From Agarilytica rhodophyticola (lineage in GTDB: Bacteria > Pseudomonadota > Gammaproteobacteria > Pseudomonadales > Cellvibrionaceae), in the NCBI RefSeq assembly GCF_002157225.2, contig NZ_CP020038.1, positions 5,114,501 to 5,178,500 of the forward strand: a DNA stretch of 64,000 nucleotides, in the 5' to 3' direction. Made by a program: the position numbers and the translations under genes. Shown here piece by piece: positions 24,446-33,723 of this stretch. Below the pieces are notes generated by a model. The model saw only the letters and a list, made by a program, of their open reading frames with translations, had not been told where the DNA came from and searched no databases. The stretch's first letter is position 1; each line of letters opens with the position of its first letter.

Positions 24446-24823
24446 ATGACACCAAATTCAACAGAGTTAGAAATACTAAAGCTTCTTTGGAAAAAACAAC
24501 CATTAACAGCCAAAGAAATTCATAAACACCTAGAATCAAAATATTGGTGGTCATACTCATCTACACGCAAAACTTTGGAAAGAATGGGTAATAAAGGGAT
24601 TTTGGAAATTGGTTCACAGGGCAATAAAAAAACGTTTAGAGCATTACTTGAAAAAATACCTACGCTAGCATCCTGCATGCAAGAATTTGCAACTAATGTC
24701 TTAGAATTAGATGAACCTCTGCCCGTAAATATGTTTGCTGACAGTCGTTTAATAGATAAAGAAGAGTTAGATGAATTAGAAAAATTATTAAATGAATTGT
24801 CTGAAGGAAAAAAAGAAAAGTAA
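24446..24823 (+). CDS. BlaI/MecI/CopY-family repressor
   Basis: A 125-residue BlaI-type repressor with a winged helix over residues 3-70: STELEILKLLWKKQPLTAKE, WWSYSSTRKTLERMGNKG, GNKKTFRAL. A C-terminal dimerisation helix is rich in Leu/Glu (DKEELDELEKLLNELSEGKK). The longer frame to 24347 is rejected because it would translate two of the three operator copies. Its stop overlaps the next ATG as TAATG, coupling it to the M56-M23 membrane protease. In the family, the partner protease leads to cleavage of the repressor and release of the operators; that is assumed here. Confidence 0.88.
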   Translation: MTPNSTELEILKLLWKKQPLTAKEIHKHLESKYWWSYSSTRKTLERMGNKGILEIGSQGNKKTFRALLEKIPTLASCMQEFATNVLELDEPLPVNMFADSRLIDKEELDELEKLLNELSEGKKEK

Positions 24824-26172
24824 TGGACTCCTCAGTTATTCAATTCACAGTAGAAAGTGTTATCCCTTGGCTGATTTTTTCTGGTTTTGTCTACGTTTGC
24901 TCATCCTATATAACCAAAAATGGTAATACTTCACCCAGTCTTTGGTGGTCTGCCCTTGCAGCCAGCTTTTTACCTTTTATTCCTTTATCATTTGGCTTCG
25001 TAGATATAGTGATTCCTAACCTAAATTATGTAAATTCAAGTTTGGAAAGCGCACAAATATTAAAGCAAGCCAGCATCGCTCACGCAAGCTTGAAAAAAAT
25101 TGATTTAATTGTAATAACACTAATAGTTAGCTACTTTTGTTTTATTTGTTTAAAGTTAATTCAATTAATGGCTATTTGGCAAAGATTGAAAAAATTAACC
25201 GGCTCTTCCATATTAATTGATGAGCTGTCTAGCAGTAGAGTTAAGGTTGCAATTTCCTCTCTAAACCATAGTCCTTTTGTATTTGGCGCAATCTCACCTT
25301 ACATTGTACTGCCTAAATATTTTTCATCGCTAGAAAAAGATCAACAAAGTATTTTGATTCAACATGAACTAACACATATTGCAAACAAAGATCATATTGC
25401 AACTATTTTATGGAGAGTATTAAGTATACTTTTATGGATAAATCCATTTGTAAGAAAAATGGAATGGCAGTTTATAAGAGCTATGGAATATCGGTGTGAT
25501 AAACTGACTATACATCGATTTAATATCAATAAGCACGATTATGCAAAGACATTACTAGTATCATTGAAAAGAAGTGCTCTACTCGATAACAAAAACCCAG
25601 TGGCTCAATTTAATTCCAGTGTGCTTTGTACTAATGACTATAAAGTTAGGCTTACAAACATTATTTGTCCGTCGAATAAAAGTCACTTTACTATAGCCTT
25701 AACGTTTTCTTTGATGATAATCGCTCTTTTTGGTATATATACGTTTTTAAAAACCCCCTCAACGACAGGTATTTTAATTTGGCGACACCCACTTGATAAC
25801 CATACGGTAACTTCAACATTTAGTAGTATCAGCAAAATAAGACATTATAAACCACATCAAGGCGTTGATTATGTCGCTGAAAGAGGTAGTTCGGTGATGT
25901 CTGCTGCTGATGGCATTATAGTTATTGCAGATAACAAAACATTACATCCTAATTATGGGAATACCATATTAATTCAGCATAAAGGTGGCTATCAAACTTT
26001 ATATTCACATTTAGATTCTATTGACACTAAAGTGGGTTCTTGGATTAGAGCTGGACAGGCTATTGGAATCATTGGTGATACGGGTAAAGCTACTGGAGTT
26101 CATCTTCACTTTGAAGTTATTAAAGACAATCAACGAGTTGATCCGAGTATATTGTTAAATAGACAAAGTTGA
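24823..26172 (+). CDS. BlaR1-like M56 membrane metalloprotease fused to an M23 (LytM) peptidase domain
   Basis: A 449-residue protein. Membrane segments are near residues 12-28, 42-60, 93-118 and 290-308. The cytoplasmic M56 site is HELTH (181-185), with a downstream glutamate in AMEYRCD (222), as in BlaR1/MecR1. After the last membrane segment, where BlaR1 carries its penicillin-binding sensor, residues 320-445 form an M23 domain: zinc motif HQGVD (345-349), YSH (394-396) and HLHFE (427-431). All expected zinc ligands are present, so peptidoglycan cleavage is plausible. It is coupled to BlaI. A cell-wall-sensing antirepressor is inferred. Confidence 0.88.
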   Translation: MDSSVIQFTVESVIPWLIFSGFVYVCSSYITKNGNTSPSLWWSALAASFLPFIPLSFGFVDIVIPNLNYVNSSLESAQILKQASIAHASLKKIDLIVITLIVSYFCFICLKLIQLMAIWQRLKKLTGSSILIDELSSSRVKVAISSLNHSPFVFGAISPYIVLPKYFSSLEKDQQSILIQHELTHIANKDHIATILWRVLSILLWINPFVRKMEWQFIRAMEYRCDKLTIHRFNINKHDYAKTLLVSLKRSALLDNKNPVAQFNSSVLCTNDYKVRLTNIICPSNKSHFTIALTFSLMIIALFGIYTFLKTPSTTGILIWRHPLDNHTVTSTFSSISKIRHYKPHQGVDYVAERGSSVMSAADGIIVIADNKTLHPNYGNTILIQHKGGYQTLYSHLDSIDTKVGSWIRAGQAIGIIGDTGKATGVHLHFEVIKDNQRVDPSILLNRQS

Positions 26173-26209
26173 TATGTCGATTATCAAGGGCGGTGTTTGC
26201 AATGAATTG

Positions 26210-26359
26210 TCATACCTTGACCATATGAGTTACCGCCAAATTAATAATCACTGGAGATTGGGGAACAAAGTGAGTTACCCAAAAATCAGGAATTGCGTCC
26301 TCTCCTAATAAAAACACATAGCCTTCTTCACTTTTAAATTGCTTCACCGCAACTTTCAT
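26210..26359 (-). pseudogene. Short frame resembling the truncated N-terminus of a tyrosine recombinase
   Basis: A 49-codon frame with AGGT before its ATG at 26359. Its first part (MKVAVKQFKSEEGYVFLL then GEDAIPDFWVTHFV) resembles the N-terminal arm of phage-type integrases, which often read as a short strand pair followed by a [DG]xxPxxxxxxF pattern. It stops after another 17 residues, and no catalytic domain follows. It may be a relic or an unrelated small protein. No att-like repeat was found beside it. Confidence 0.35.
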
Positions 26360-26440
26360 GAACACCTACTCATAAACATTTAGCTTTGTTATAAAGTGGT
26401 ATGTTAGATGTTATTCAGTTTTCAGCATTATTTTTCTAAT

Positions 26441-26470
26441 AAAATTAAAAAAGCCGCTAAATAGCGGCTC
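26441..26470 (-). terminator. Terminator of ssb
   Basis: AGCCGCTA (26452-26459) pairs with TAGCGGCT (26462-26469), loop AA, followed on the minus strand by TTTTTTAATTTT, 33 bases after the ssb stop. Confidence 0.85.
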
Positions 26471-26502
26471 TTAAGGTTATTTTTCAATGTTAATTACTTT
26501 AG

Positions 26503-27087
26503 CTAGAACGGAATATCATCATCAAAGCTATCCATCTCAGGAGCAGCTGGCGGGGTATTCTGTGCTCCACCACCATAGGGCTGTTGTTGCTGTGATGGTG
26601 GTTGTTGCGCTGGTGGTTGCTGATAAGGTTGTTGTGGTGCTTGCTGCTGATAGCCACCAGGCTGTTGTTGCATTCCCGGCTGACCACCCATGCCCTGCTG
26701 CGGCATACCTTGATTAGCACCGCCATAACTGCCGCCAGACATGTTGTCACCACGGGAGTCGAGCATTTGCATCTCACTGGCAACAATTTCTGTGGTATAG
26801 CGGTCTTGCCCGTCTTGTCCCTGCCATTTGCGGGTTTGCAAGCGGCCTTCAACATAGACTTTACTGCCTTTGCGTAAGTATTCACCGGCCACTTCCGCTA
26901 GGCGGTTGAAGAACACCACTCGGTGCCATTCAGTACGATCCTGCATTTGCCCGGTCTGCTTATCTTTCCAAGAATCTGATGTCGCAATGCTTAGATTAGT
27001 AATTGCCGCGCCTCCTGCGCTATAACGTGTCTCTGGGTCTTGCCCACAGTTGCCGACTAATATGACTTTATTAACACCTCTGGCCAC
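26503..27087 (-). CDS. ssb: Single-stranded DNA-binding protein SSB
   Basis: A 194-residue SSB. The OB-fold spans residues 1-112 ([52 protein letters not shown]). A long Gly/Gln/Pro-rich linker follows (many QQ and QP runs), then the acidic tip DSFDDDIPF, which recruits repair and replication partners. It binds single-stranded DNA as a tetramer during replication, recombination and repair. The start is GTG 27087, with AGAGGA eight bases before. It neighbours the YajR-like MFS gene, an arrangement shared with Pseudomonas. Confidence 0.98.
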   Translation of the reverse strand: MARGVNKVILVGNCGQDPETRYSAGGAAITNLSIATSDSWKDKQTGQMQDRTEWHRVVFFNRLAEVAGEYLRKGSKVYVEGRLQTRKWQGQDGQDRYTTEIVASEMQMLDSRGDNMSGGSYGGANQGMPQQGMGGQPGMQQQPGGYQQQAPQQPYQQPPAQQPPSQQQQPYGGGAQNTPPAAPEMDSFDDDIPF

Positions 27088-27281
27088 GATTTTCTTCCTC
27101 TTTACGTATTAATTTGTTTTACATTGATTTTTGTCAGCTCAAGAGCTAACAAGTGCACTTCCATGCTGCGAACTATTGCTTCGACTTTAGCATATTTTGG
27201 GCCCTGTTAACACTTACAGTATACAGCTGCAAGATGGAATCGCCTCCCTGCAAAGCGCACAGCGAAGGTACTCTAACACTA

Positions 27282-28619
27282 TTATTTTGCATCTAAGCCG
27301 GCCAATTCATTTAGAGCCTGTTCATCTAACTTGGCTTTATCTACTTTCAAATATAAAAGTGACTCTTCGATCACATGGAATGCCTCTTCCACTCCACTGA
27401 TTTGAGATATCTTTTTCACTCTCTCATCATCGGCGATACTGACACATAAACTAGTAAGATGCTTGGGGGGTAACATGGATATAGCCACGATAAACCATAG
27501 AAGCGCTAAGACAGCGCAAAAAGCAAACACCATGGCCACGGAATAATGTTGTAGTATCCAACCACCAACTAAACCTCCGCTAAAAGCTCCGAGAAACTGG
27601 CTAGTGGAATAAATTCCCATGGCCGTACCTTTTGTGCCCGCTGGTGCAATTTTGCTTACTAGCGAAGGCAGAATGGATTCCAACAAATTAAAAGCCACGA
27701 AAAATACAAAAACAATGAAAACCACCCCAACAAAGGATTGGTGCTGTAACATTAAAAGCAAACAGCTGACACTCAAGGTCAATACTGCGGCCAAAAAAAC
27801 CGGCTTAATTTTGCGCTTCTTCTCAGCCACAATCATCAGTGGCAACATCGCGATAAAAGCAAGCAATAGGATCGGCAAGTAAAACTGCCAATGACTTTCC
27901 TTAGGTAAAGATAATGTTGACTCCAAGACACCCGGAATACATACAAAGCTCACCATTAAAATACAATGTAACGAAAATATACCCAGGTTTAATCGCAGCA
28001 GCTGACCATTCTGAACACTTTGCTTGAACAGCTCAGGTGTTGCGGCAACGTCTCGATGAGCCCCTTTACTTGTCGGCGTGGGCACAAGAAAAAATACGAT
28101 AGCAATGCCAATGCAAGATAATATTGCAGACAAAGCAAATACTCCCGATAAGCCCTTAATAGCGGCTAATGCCGGGCCGAGAATCATGGCCAAAGAAAAC
28201 GATAGACCAATAGAGGCCCCTATCGCCGCCATCGCCTTTGTGCGGTTTTCTTCAGAAGTAAGATCCGCCACCATCGCCATAATAGCACTCGCGATAGCAC
28301 CACTCCCTTGTAAAGCTCTGCCGATGATAAGACCTTCCACTGTTGTGGCAACAGCAGCCACAACACTGCCAATAGCGAAGACAACGAGCCCCCCAGCAAT
28401 AACAGGTTTACGGCCGACAATATCTGAGAGCATACCAAGAGGAATTTGAAAACAAGCTTGCGTGAGTCCATAAACACCTAGAGCGAGTCCTAGCAAAAGC
28501 GGTGTGGCTCCCTGGTATTGATCTCCATAAAGCATCAATACCGGTAACACCATAAACAGCCCTAGCATTCTAAATGCATAGAGCAGAGCAAGTGACGACA
28601 CTGTACGAACTTCAGACAA
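27282..28619 (-). CDS. YajR-like major facilitator superfamily transporter
   Basis: A 445-residue MFS transporter with 12 hydrophobic segments. Motif A is GMLSDIVGRKPVI between segments 2 and 3. A C-terminal soluble tail of about 65 residues (SIADDERVKKISQISGVEEA onward) has the beta-alpha-beta pattern of the YajR YAM domain. It is probably a drug/proton antiporter of the inner membrane; the substrate is unknown. The frame extends to 28697, but TTG 28619, with GAGGA seven bases upstream, is the likely start. In Pseudomonas the same family sits between ssb and uvrA. Confidence 0.88.
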   Translation of the reverse strand: MSEVRTVSSLALLYAFRMLGLFMVLPVLMLYGDQYQGATPLLLGLALGVYGLTQACFQIPLGMLSDIVGRKPVIAGGLVVFAIGSVVAAVATTVEGLIIGRALQGSGAIASAIMAMVADLTSEENRTKAMAAIGASIGLSFSLAMILGPALAAIKGLSGVFALSAILSCIGIAIVFFLVPTPTSKGAHRDVAATPELFKQSVQNGQLLRLNLGIFSLHCILMVSFVCIPGVLESTLSLPKESHWQFYLPILLLAFIAMLPLMIVAEKKRKIKPVFLAAVLTLSVSCLLLMLQHQSFVGVVFIVFVFFVAFNLLESILPSLVSKIAPAGTKGTAMGIYSTSQFLGAFSGGLVGGWILQHYSVAMVFAFCAVLALLWFIVAISMLPPKHLTSLCVSIADDERVKKISQISGVEEAFHVIEESLLYLKVDKAKLDEQALNELAGLDAK

Positions 28620-29015
28620 AAGCGGGTCCTCGAAAACCAAAAATGCGGGAATTTTAGCAGTCAAGTCCAAACAAGAACAGAATTGATCTACTATCAATCT
28701 AGGTATGTACGAAAAGGTACAAGTTTAGGGAAAATAGGAAGCTAAAGATTAGGCAGTTAAGCTTTATTTGTCATACAAATAGTGGACAAACTTTTTTACG
28801 TTTTCCTCGTCTAGACAATGTAGGACGTTTATTTATAAGCTCAACAAGGACTATACTTTAGGTATAAAAAAGTGCCACTTCGTTTTGTGACACAAATTAC
28901 GTTACAATATGCCAAGTTTTTGCATTATGTGCATTTTTTAGACAAAAACAAATATAAACAGTGACGATCCAAACAAATTTAGCGGTTTAACCGCTTTGTT
29001 CATTCAGGTAAAGAC
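28620..29015. other. Divergent promoter region of the MFS and LuxR-type genes
   Basis: About 400 bases without a gene. It holds a perfect 13-base palindrome, TTTGTG-A-CACAAA at 28884-28896, about 120 bases before the LuxR-type start, and a TACAAT box shortly after it. No -35 with standard spacing is evident, so a regulator-dependent promoter is possible. Confidence 0.5.
28884..28896. promoter_or_regulatory. Palindromic candidate operator upstream of the LuxR-type regulator
   Basis: TTTGTGACACAAA is a perfect odd palindrome located just before a -10-like TACAAT. Confidence 0.4.
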
Positions 29016-29699
29016 GTGTCAGAACAGAGTCAGGGCGCAAAAATCCCATTAATACACATTGCAATTGTTTCAAGTAATGAGAGCTTTCATACTACTCTTC
29101 TCGCTACTTTCATCGGTGAGCATATCAATGCCAAGTGCAGTATTATAAAGCGCGATACTAAAAAGCTCCCAGAAGACATTCAGCTCGTCTTGCTCGACTG
29201 CCTGCAGGAGAGTATAGACAGTTTAAACAACATATTACGTGAACTAAGTGCTCATTCTGACAATGTGGTGACAGCTCTGCTAAATGCTGAGCACAGTGAT
29301 GAACATGAAAACCTATTGGATTGGCCTTGTGTCTCAGGGATATTCTACGTTGATACTCCCCAAGATCAGCTGTTACGCGGAATTGAACAATTGTTAGGCG
29401 GCGATTACTGGGTACCGAGACGACTGCTGCATAACTTTTTCAATAAGCACAGACAAATAGTCGCTGGCAAAAATCACGCAAGCCACTCCCTATCCAATAT
29501 CCAGTTAACTAACCGCGAGCGGGAAATTCTTAAAATGATTAAAGACGGCATGAGTAATTCTGCCGTTTCCGCTTCTTTGTCTCTGAGCGAACATACCGTA
29601 AAGAGCCATCTCTATAACATTTATAAGAAGATAGGTGTCAGAAATAGGATGGAGGCCAGCAACTGGGCACGGGATCATCAAAATATCAACAACCTCTAA
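29016..29699 (+). CDS. CsgD/VpsT-like LuxR-family regulator with possible c-di-GMP site
   Basis: A 227-residue regulator. The N-terminal domain (about 130 residues, IPLIHIAIVSSNESF onward) is receiver-like but lacks a convincing phosphorylation site. The C-terminal LuxR helix-turn-helix is at residues 165-220 (LTNREREILKMIKDGMSNSA; LSLSEHTVKSHLYNIYKKIG; NRMEASNWARDH), very close to the CsgD/VpsT branch. Between them, residues 132-135 read WVPR in DYWVPRRLL, where VpsT has its W[FLM][TS]R c-di-GMP motif near Trp131. This suggests a biofilm/matrix regulator. The start is GTG 29016. Confidence 0.82.
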   Translation: MSEQSQGAKIPLIHIAIVSSNESFHTTLLATFIGEHINAKCSIIKRDTKKLPEDIQLVLLDCLQESIDSLNNILRELSAHSDNVVTALLNAEHSDEHENLLDWPCVSGIFYVDTPQDQLLRGIEQLLGGDYWVPRRLLHNFFNKHRQIVAGKNHASHSLSNIQLTNREREILKMIKDGMSNSAVSASLSLSEHTVKSHLYNIYKKIGVRNRMEASNWARDHQNINNL

Positions 29700-29702
29700 A
29701 GA

Positions 29703-29718
29703 CTGTATATTGCCACAG
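29703..29718. promoter_or_regulatory. LexA (SOS) box of uvrA
   Basis: CTGTATATTGCCACAG matches the gammaproteobacterial SOS box CTGT-N8-ACAG exactly. It overlaps the -35 hexamer of the uvrA promoter and lies 55 bases upstream of the GTG start. Confidence 0.8.
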
Positions 29719-29739
29719 TATTTCGAAACCCCGTATACT
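29710..29739 (+). promoter_or_regulatory. uvrA promoter
   Basis: -35 TTGCCA (29710-29715), 18-base spacer, -10 TATACT (29734-29739). LexA bound at 29703-29718 would cover the -35. Confidence 0.7.
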
Positions 29740-29772
29740 AGTCCGCTTTAAAATCAGCGGATCGGTAAATTA

Positions 29773-32598
29773 GTGGAAAAGATTATAGTTCGTGGGGCTC
29801 GTACTCATAATTTAAAAGACGTCGATATTGAAATCCCAAGGGATAAACTTGTTGTAATCACAGGCCTTTCAGGCTCAGGCAAATCTTCACTCGCATTTGA
29901 CACACTATATGCCGAAGGACAAAGACGCTACGTAGAGTCTTTGTCGACCTACGCCAGGCAGTTTTTATCCATGATGGAAAAGCCAGATGTGGATCATATT
30001 GAAGGCTTAAGTCCAGCAATATCTATCGAACAAAAATCCACCTCTCACAACCCTCGCTCAACAGTGGGCACCATCACTGAAGTGTACGACTATTTGCGCT
30101 TGTTGTTTGCCCGTGTTGGCGAACCGAGGTGCCCTATTCACGGAGAGCCTCTGGCAGCACAAACCATATCCCAAATGGTAGACACTGTGCTGAAAATGCC
30201 TGAAGGCAGCAAAACCATGTTGCTCGCACCCATAGTTAGAGATCGTAAAGGTGAGCACTTACACGTATTAGAGTCTCTGCGCAGAGATGGATTTATCCGT
30301 GCTCGCATCGACAACATCGCAGTCGATCTGGATGATGCTCCTGCCCTTGATAAGAAGAAAAAACACACGATCGAAGTCATCGTTGACCGCTTTAAGGTAA
30401 GAGCAGACCTAAAAACTAGGCTTGCAGAGTCTTTTGAGACTGCCATTAACCTCTCTAGCGGCATCGCTATAATCGCTGATATGGATGGCAAAAATCCTGA
30501 TCAAATATTTTCAGCTAAGCACTCCTGCCCTGTGTGTGACTACTCACTGGCAGAATTAGAGCCCCGCCTTTTCTCTTTTAACAACCCTGCTGGTGCTTGT
30601 CCTGAGTGTGACGGTTTAGGTGTAAAACAGTTTTTTTCTGAAGAGAAAATTGTCCAATTTCCAGAGTCTTCATTGTCTGAAGGTGCTATACGAGGTTGGG
30701 ACAGACGCAACCTCTATTACTTCCATATGCTCAACTCTCTCGCCGAGCATTATGGCTTTGATATTGATAAGCCATGGAAGAAACTCACTAAAAAGCACCG
30801 TAATATCATTCTTTATGGTTCAAAAAATGAAGTGATTGACTTCAGCTATGTCAACGACAGAGGTGATACTTATCACCGCAGCCATACGTTTGAAGGGGTC
30901 ATTCCCAATATGGATCGCCGCTATCGCGATACTGATTCGGCTTCAGTGCGAGAAGAACTGACAAAATTCCTCTCTACCATGAACTGCCCGGAATGTGATG
31001 GCGCCAGGCTGAAAAAAGATGCACGTCATGTATTTATAGATAATCGCAATCTTCCAACAATTACCGAAATGCCTGTGGGCGAAGCGTATACTTACTTCAA
31101 GAAGTTAAAGTTCACCGGAGCCAAGCGTAAGATTGCAGATAAAATCCTAAAAGAAGTAGAAGATCGCTTTCGCTTCCTAGTGGATGTTGGTCTTAATTAT
31201 CTTACTCTTAATCGCAGTGCCGATACTCTCTCCGGTGGGGAAGCTCAACGTATTCGTTTGGCCAGTCAAATTGGTGCAGGCTTGGTGGGCGTTATGTACA
31301 TTCTCGATGAGCCTTCAATAGGATTGCACCAACGGGACAACGACAGGCTACTCTCAACCCTCACACACTTACGTGACTTAGGCAACACTGTAATCGTGGT
31401 AGAGCACGATGAAGACGCCATACGAACCGCTGATTACGTCATTGATGTAGGCCCAGGTGCTGGGGTTCACGGTGGTCAGATCATCGCGGCAGGCAAATGC
31501 AGCCAAATAGAGAAGTCACGCAAGTCTCTCACTGGCGACTATTTGTCAGGACGAAAAGCCATAGATATTCCAGATGAGCGTCATCCTTACGATGAAGACC
31601 GAATATTGTCCCTCATCGGGGCAACCGGCAACAACCTGCAAGATGTAACGCTTAATATTCCATGCGGTCTTATGACCTGCATTACCGGGGTTTCTGGATC
31701 GGGCAAATCAACCCTTATTAACGGCACGCTCTACCCACTGGCAGCCACACATCTCAATGGTGCGACCACGTTAACTGCCGCTGAACATGAGGCCGTAGAG
31801 GGTCTGGAAAACTTTGATAAGTGTGTAGATATAGACCAAAGCCCTATTGGCAGAACACCGCGTTCCAATCCCGCTACTTACACCGGTATTTTTACACCAA
31901 TTCGAGAATTATTTGCCGGCACCCCCGAGGCTAGAGCACGAGGTTATAAGCCGGGTCGCTTTAGCTTTAATGTAAAAGGAGGACGCTGTGAAGCATGCCA
32001 GGGCGACGGCGTTGTCAAAGTGGAAATGCACTTCTTACCCGATGTCTATGTGCCCTGTGATGTCTGCCATGGCAAGCGCTACAACCGAGAAACGCTGGAT
32101 ATTAAATACAAAGGCAAAAATATCCATGAGTGTTTGGATCTAACGGTGGAAGACGCACGTGAATTCTTTGATGCGATTCCCAGTGTTGCTAAGAAATTAC
32201 AAACCTTAATGGATGTGGGGCTCTCTTATATACGTCTCGGGCAAGCTGCTACAACCCTTTCGGGTGGTGAGGCACAGCGGGTAAAACTTTCCAGGGAACT
32301 GTCTAAACGAGATACTGGTAAAACCCTATATATCCTGGATGAACCTACCACAGGTTTGCATTTTCACGATATCAAGCAACTGCTTATTGTACTCCATCGC
32401 TTGCGAGATCACGGTAACACCGTGGTTGTTATCGAACATAATTTAGACGTAGTGAAAACCGCTGACTGGATTATTGATCTAGGACCTGAAGGAGGTAGTG
32501 GTGGAGGGCAGATTATTGCTGAAGGGACACCTGAGCAAGTCACTAAAGTAAAGGGATCTCATACTGGACGCTTTTTAAAGCCGCTATTACAAAAATAG
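29773..32598 (+). CDS. uvrA: UvrA, excinuclease ABC subunit A
   Basis: A 941-residue UvrA of full family length. The first nucleotide-binding half opens with [18 protein letters not shown] and Walker [10 protein letters not shown]. Zinc-module cysteines are in [14 protein letters not shown] and [12 protein letters not shown] signatures are [14 protein letters not shown] in the first half and [15 protein letters not shown] in the second. The second Walker A is GVSGSGKST. UvrA dimers find bulky DNA lesions and load UvrB for nucleotide-excision repair. The start is GTG 29773. The promoter carries a LexA box, so SOS induction is expected. Confidence 0.98.
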   Translation: MEKIIVRGARTHNLKDVDIEIPRDKLVVITGLSGSGKSSLAFDTLYAEGQRRYVESLSTYARQFLSMMEKPDVDHIEGLSPAISIEQKSTSHNPRSTVGTITEVYDYLRLLFARVGEPRCPIHGEPLAAQTISQMVDTVLKMPEGSKTMLLAPIVRDRKGEHLHVLESLRRDGFIRARIDNIAVDLDDAPALDKKKKHTIEVIVDRFKVRADLKTRLAESFETAINLSSGIAIIADMDGKNPDQIFSAKHSCPVCDYSLAELEPRLFSFNNPAGACPECDGLGVKQFFSEEKIVQFPESSLSEGAIRGWDRRNLYYFHMLNSLAEHYGFDIDKPWKKLTKKHRNIILYGSKNEVIDFSYVNDRGDTYHRSHTFEGVIPNMDRRYRDTDSASVREELTKFLSTMNCPECDGARLKKDARHVFIDNRNLPTITEMPVGEAYTYFKKLKFTGAKRKIADKILKEVEDRFRFLVDVGLNYLTLNRSADTLSGGEAQRIRLASQIGAGLVGVMYILDEPSIGLHQRDNDRLLSTLTHLRDLGNTVIVVEHDEDAIRTADYVIDVGPGAGVHGGQIIAAGKCSQIEKSRKSLTGDYLSGRKAIDIPDERHPYDEDRILSLIGATGNNLQDVTLNIPCGLMTCITGVSGSGKSTLINGTLYPLAATHLNGATTLTAAEHEAVEGLENFDKCVDIDQSPIGRTPRSNPATYTGIFTPIRELFAGTPEARARGYKPGRFSFNVKGGRCEACQGDGVVKVEMHFLPDVYVPCDVCHGKRYNRETLDIKYKGKNIHECLDLTVEDAREFFDAIPSVAKKLQTLMDVGLSYIRLGQAATTLSGGEAQRVKLSRELSKRDTGKTLYILDEPTTGLHFHDIKQLLIVLHRLRDHGNTVVVIEHNLDVVKTADWIIDLGPEGGSGGGQIIAEGTPEQVTKVKGSHTGRFLKPLLQK

Positions 32599-32615
32599 GG
32601 CTCTAAAGCCCTATT
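32594..32615 (-). terminator. Stem-loop at the end of uvrA, terminator for the minus-strand gene
   Basis: AATAGGGCT (32594-32602) pairs with AGCCCTATT (32607-32615), loop CTAA. Read on minus it is followed by TTTTTG. It includes the uvrA stop codon and may also end uvrA transcription weakly. Confidence 0.65.
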
Positions 32616-32647
32616 CTATCTCATTACATTAACGAGAATATTTCTAA

Positions 32648-32995
32648 TTAAACGAGCTTGAGAGCGCAGTATTTAGGCGCCTCCTCGCTATCTGGTGAAA
32701 AATGCGGTAAAAAGTCATGGATTTTACGCGCAGCTTTTTCGATTGAACTCTTGGTAATTTCAATTTCATTGGCAATGGCGTCCAATTCGATACAGGAAGT
32801 CACAGAACCATGAGATGCAAGTACATCATCTAACTCTACCTGTACGCCTAATCCCTGCAAACCCAATCCTTGATCGCTATCCCAAGCAGAATTCAATAAA
32901 ACAAAAGACACTGTAAAAATTGCTATAAGTAAAACGATAATTTTAATATTGCTAATAATGATAGATCTGGTGCCAAACAGAAAGTTTTCTTCCAT
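32648..32995 (-). CDS. Small single-pass membrane protein of unknown function
   Basis: A 115-residue protein with one hydrophobic segment (IKIIVLLIAIFTVSFVLL, residues 17-34) and a C-terminal domain on the far side. The latter contains a helical stretch (CIELDAIANEIEITKSSIEK onward) and two cysteines (SCIELD and YCALKL) that could pair. No family is recognised. A GGGGA stretch abuts the ATG. A CRP-like site lies about 110 bases upstream. A good stem-loop follows its stop, which supports it being a real gene. Confidence 0.6.
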   Translation of the reverse strand: MEENFLFGTRSIIISNIKIIVLLIAIFTVSFVLLNSAWDSDQGLGLQGLGVQVELDDVLASHGSVTSCIELDAIANEIEITKSSIEKAARKIHDFLPHFSPDSEEAPKYCALKLV

Positions 32996-33723
32996 TCCCC
33001 AACCGCCTCTCTAATCAACTAAAAGTTATGGTGCGCAGAATTGCACGAGACTCATTCAAAATCAAACTCCAAAATCGATATATTGGCTTACAAAAAAATA
33101 AAAATTTGAACAAGATCACATTTTTGGCACCTATTTCTAATAACACATATTAGCAGTTAAGTCATTGTCGCCCATAGCTTTTTTTGAAAAAAATGATTTA
33201 AATGTCAGCAATCAAAACTATTAACACGCATCACTTGGCGCATTATAAAACATATGGCGCACAAAATAACAAAAATGGCACTATCAAAATTACACCATTT
33301 GTAATAACTAAAACATCCTAAATTGTCAGTTTGAAATATAAATCACACAAACTCAGCGAAATATTGCAAGATTGTGAAGCTCACCAAACTTTATTTTAAG
33401 CGCCACTTTAGTGGTTAAGAAATAAGGCTAAGTTGCTCGGTGAAAAATATTTCGTCTTACGTGTTTGCAAGCGTTTATTTTTGTAGGTTTTCTCAGAGAT
33501 TAGGTCTAGGCTAATTTCTGTAGAAAAGCTAAACTCGGATAAGAAAAATTATAAAAATTAAACAGCTGTTTGAAATCAAACCGAAACATGCATATGATGC
33601 AAGAGTACGTGCCAAAATGCACAATGATTAGTTTCAGTGGTGATTTCCCGATCTCTTTATCGAGGGGACTTCATTGTTGATGCCCCCCAAAGTAAATCAA
33701 TAATAAATATCGAGGGATACAAG
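32996..33723. other. Long intergenic region between the small membrane protein and the lipase gene
   Basis: About 730 bases with no convincing gene on either strand. It contains a CRP-like site at 33102-33123. The open frame from 33637 is the leader of the lipase gene, not coding. The length leaves room for several regulatory sites or an unrecognised small RNA; no hairpin with a T-tract was seen. Confidence 0.5.
33102..33123. promoter_or_regulatory. CRP-like binding site
   Basis: TTTGA-N6-TCACA within an AAATTTGA...GATCACATTT frame. One half matches the CRP consensus exactly and the other has one core mismatch (TTTGA for TGTGA). It is about 107 bases upstream of the minus-strand membrane protein and 600 bases before the lipase. 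Confidence 0.45.

Noticed and set aside
26487-26885. Several frames opposite or offset to ssb
   Set aside because: They arise from the Gln/Pro-rich linker codons of SSB read in other frames.
33637-33723. Longer start for the lipase protein
   Set aside because: The lipoprotein signal and ribosome-binding site fix the start at 33724; the upstream codons would destroy the signal peptide.
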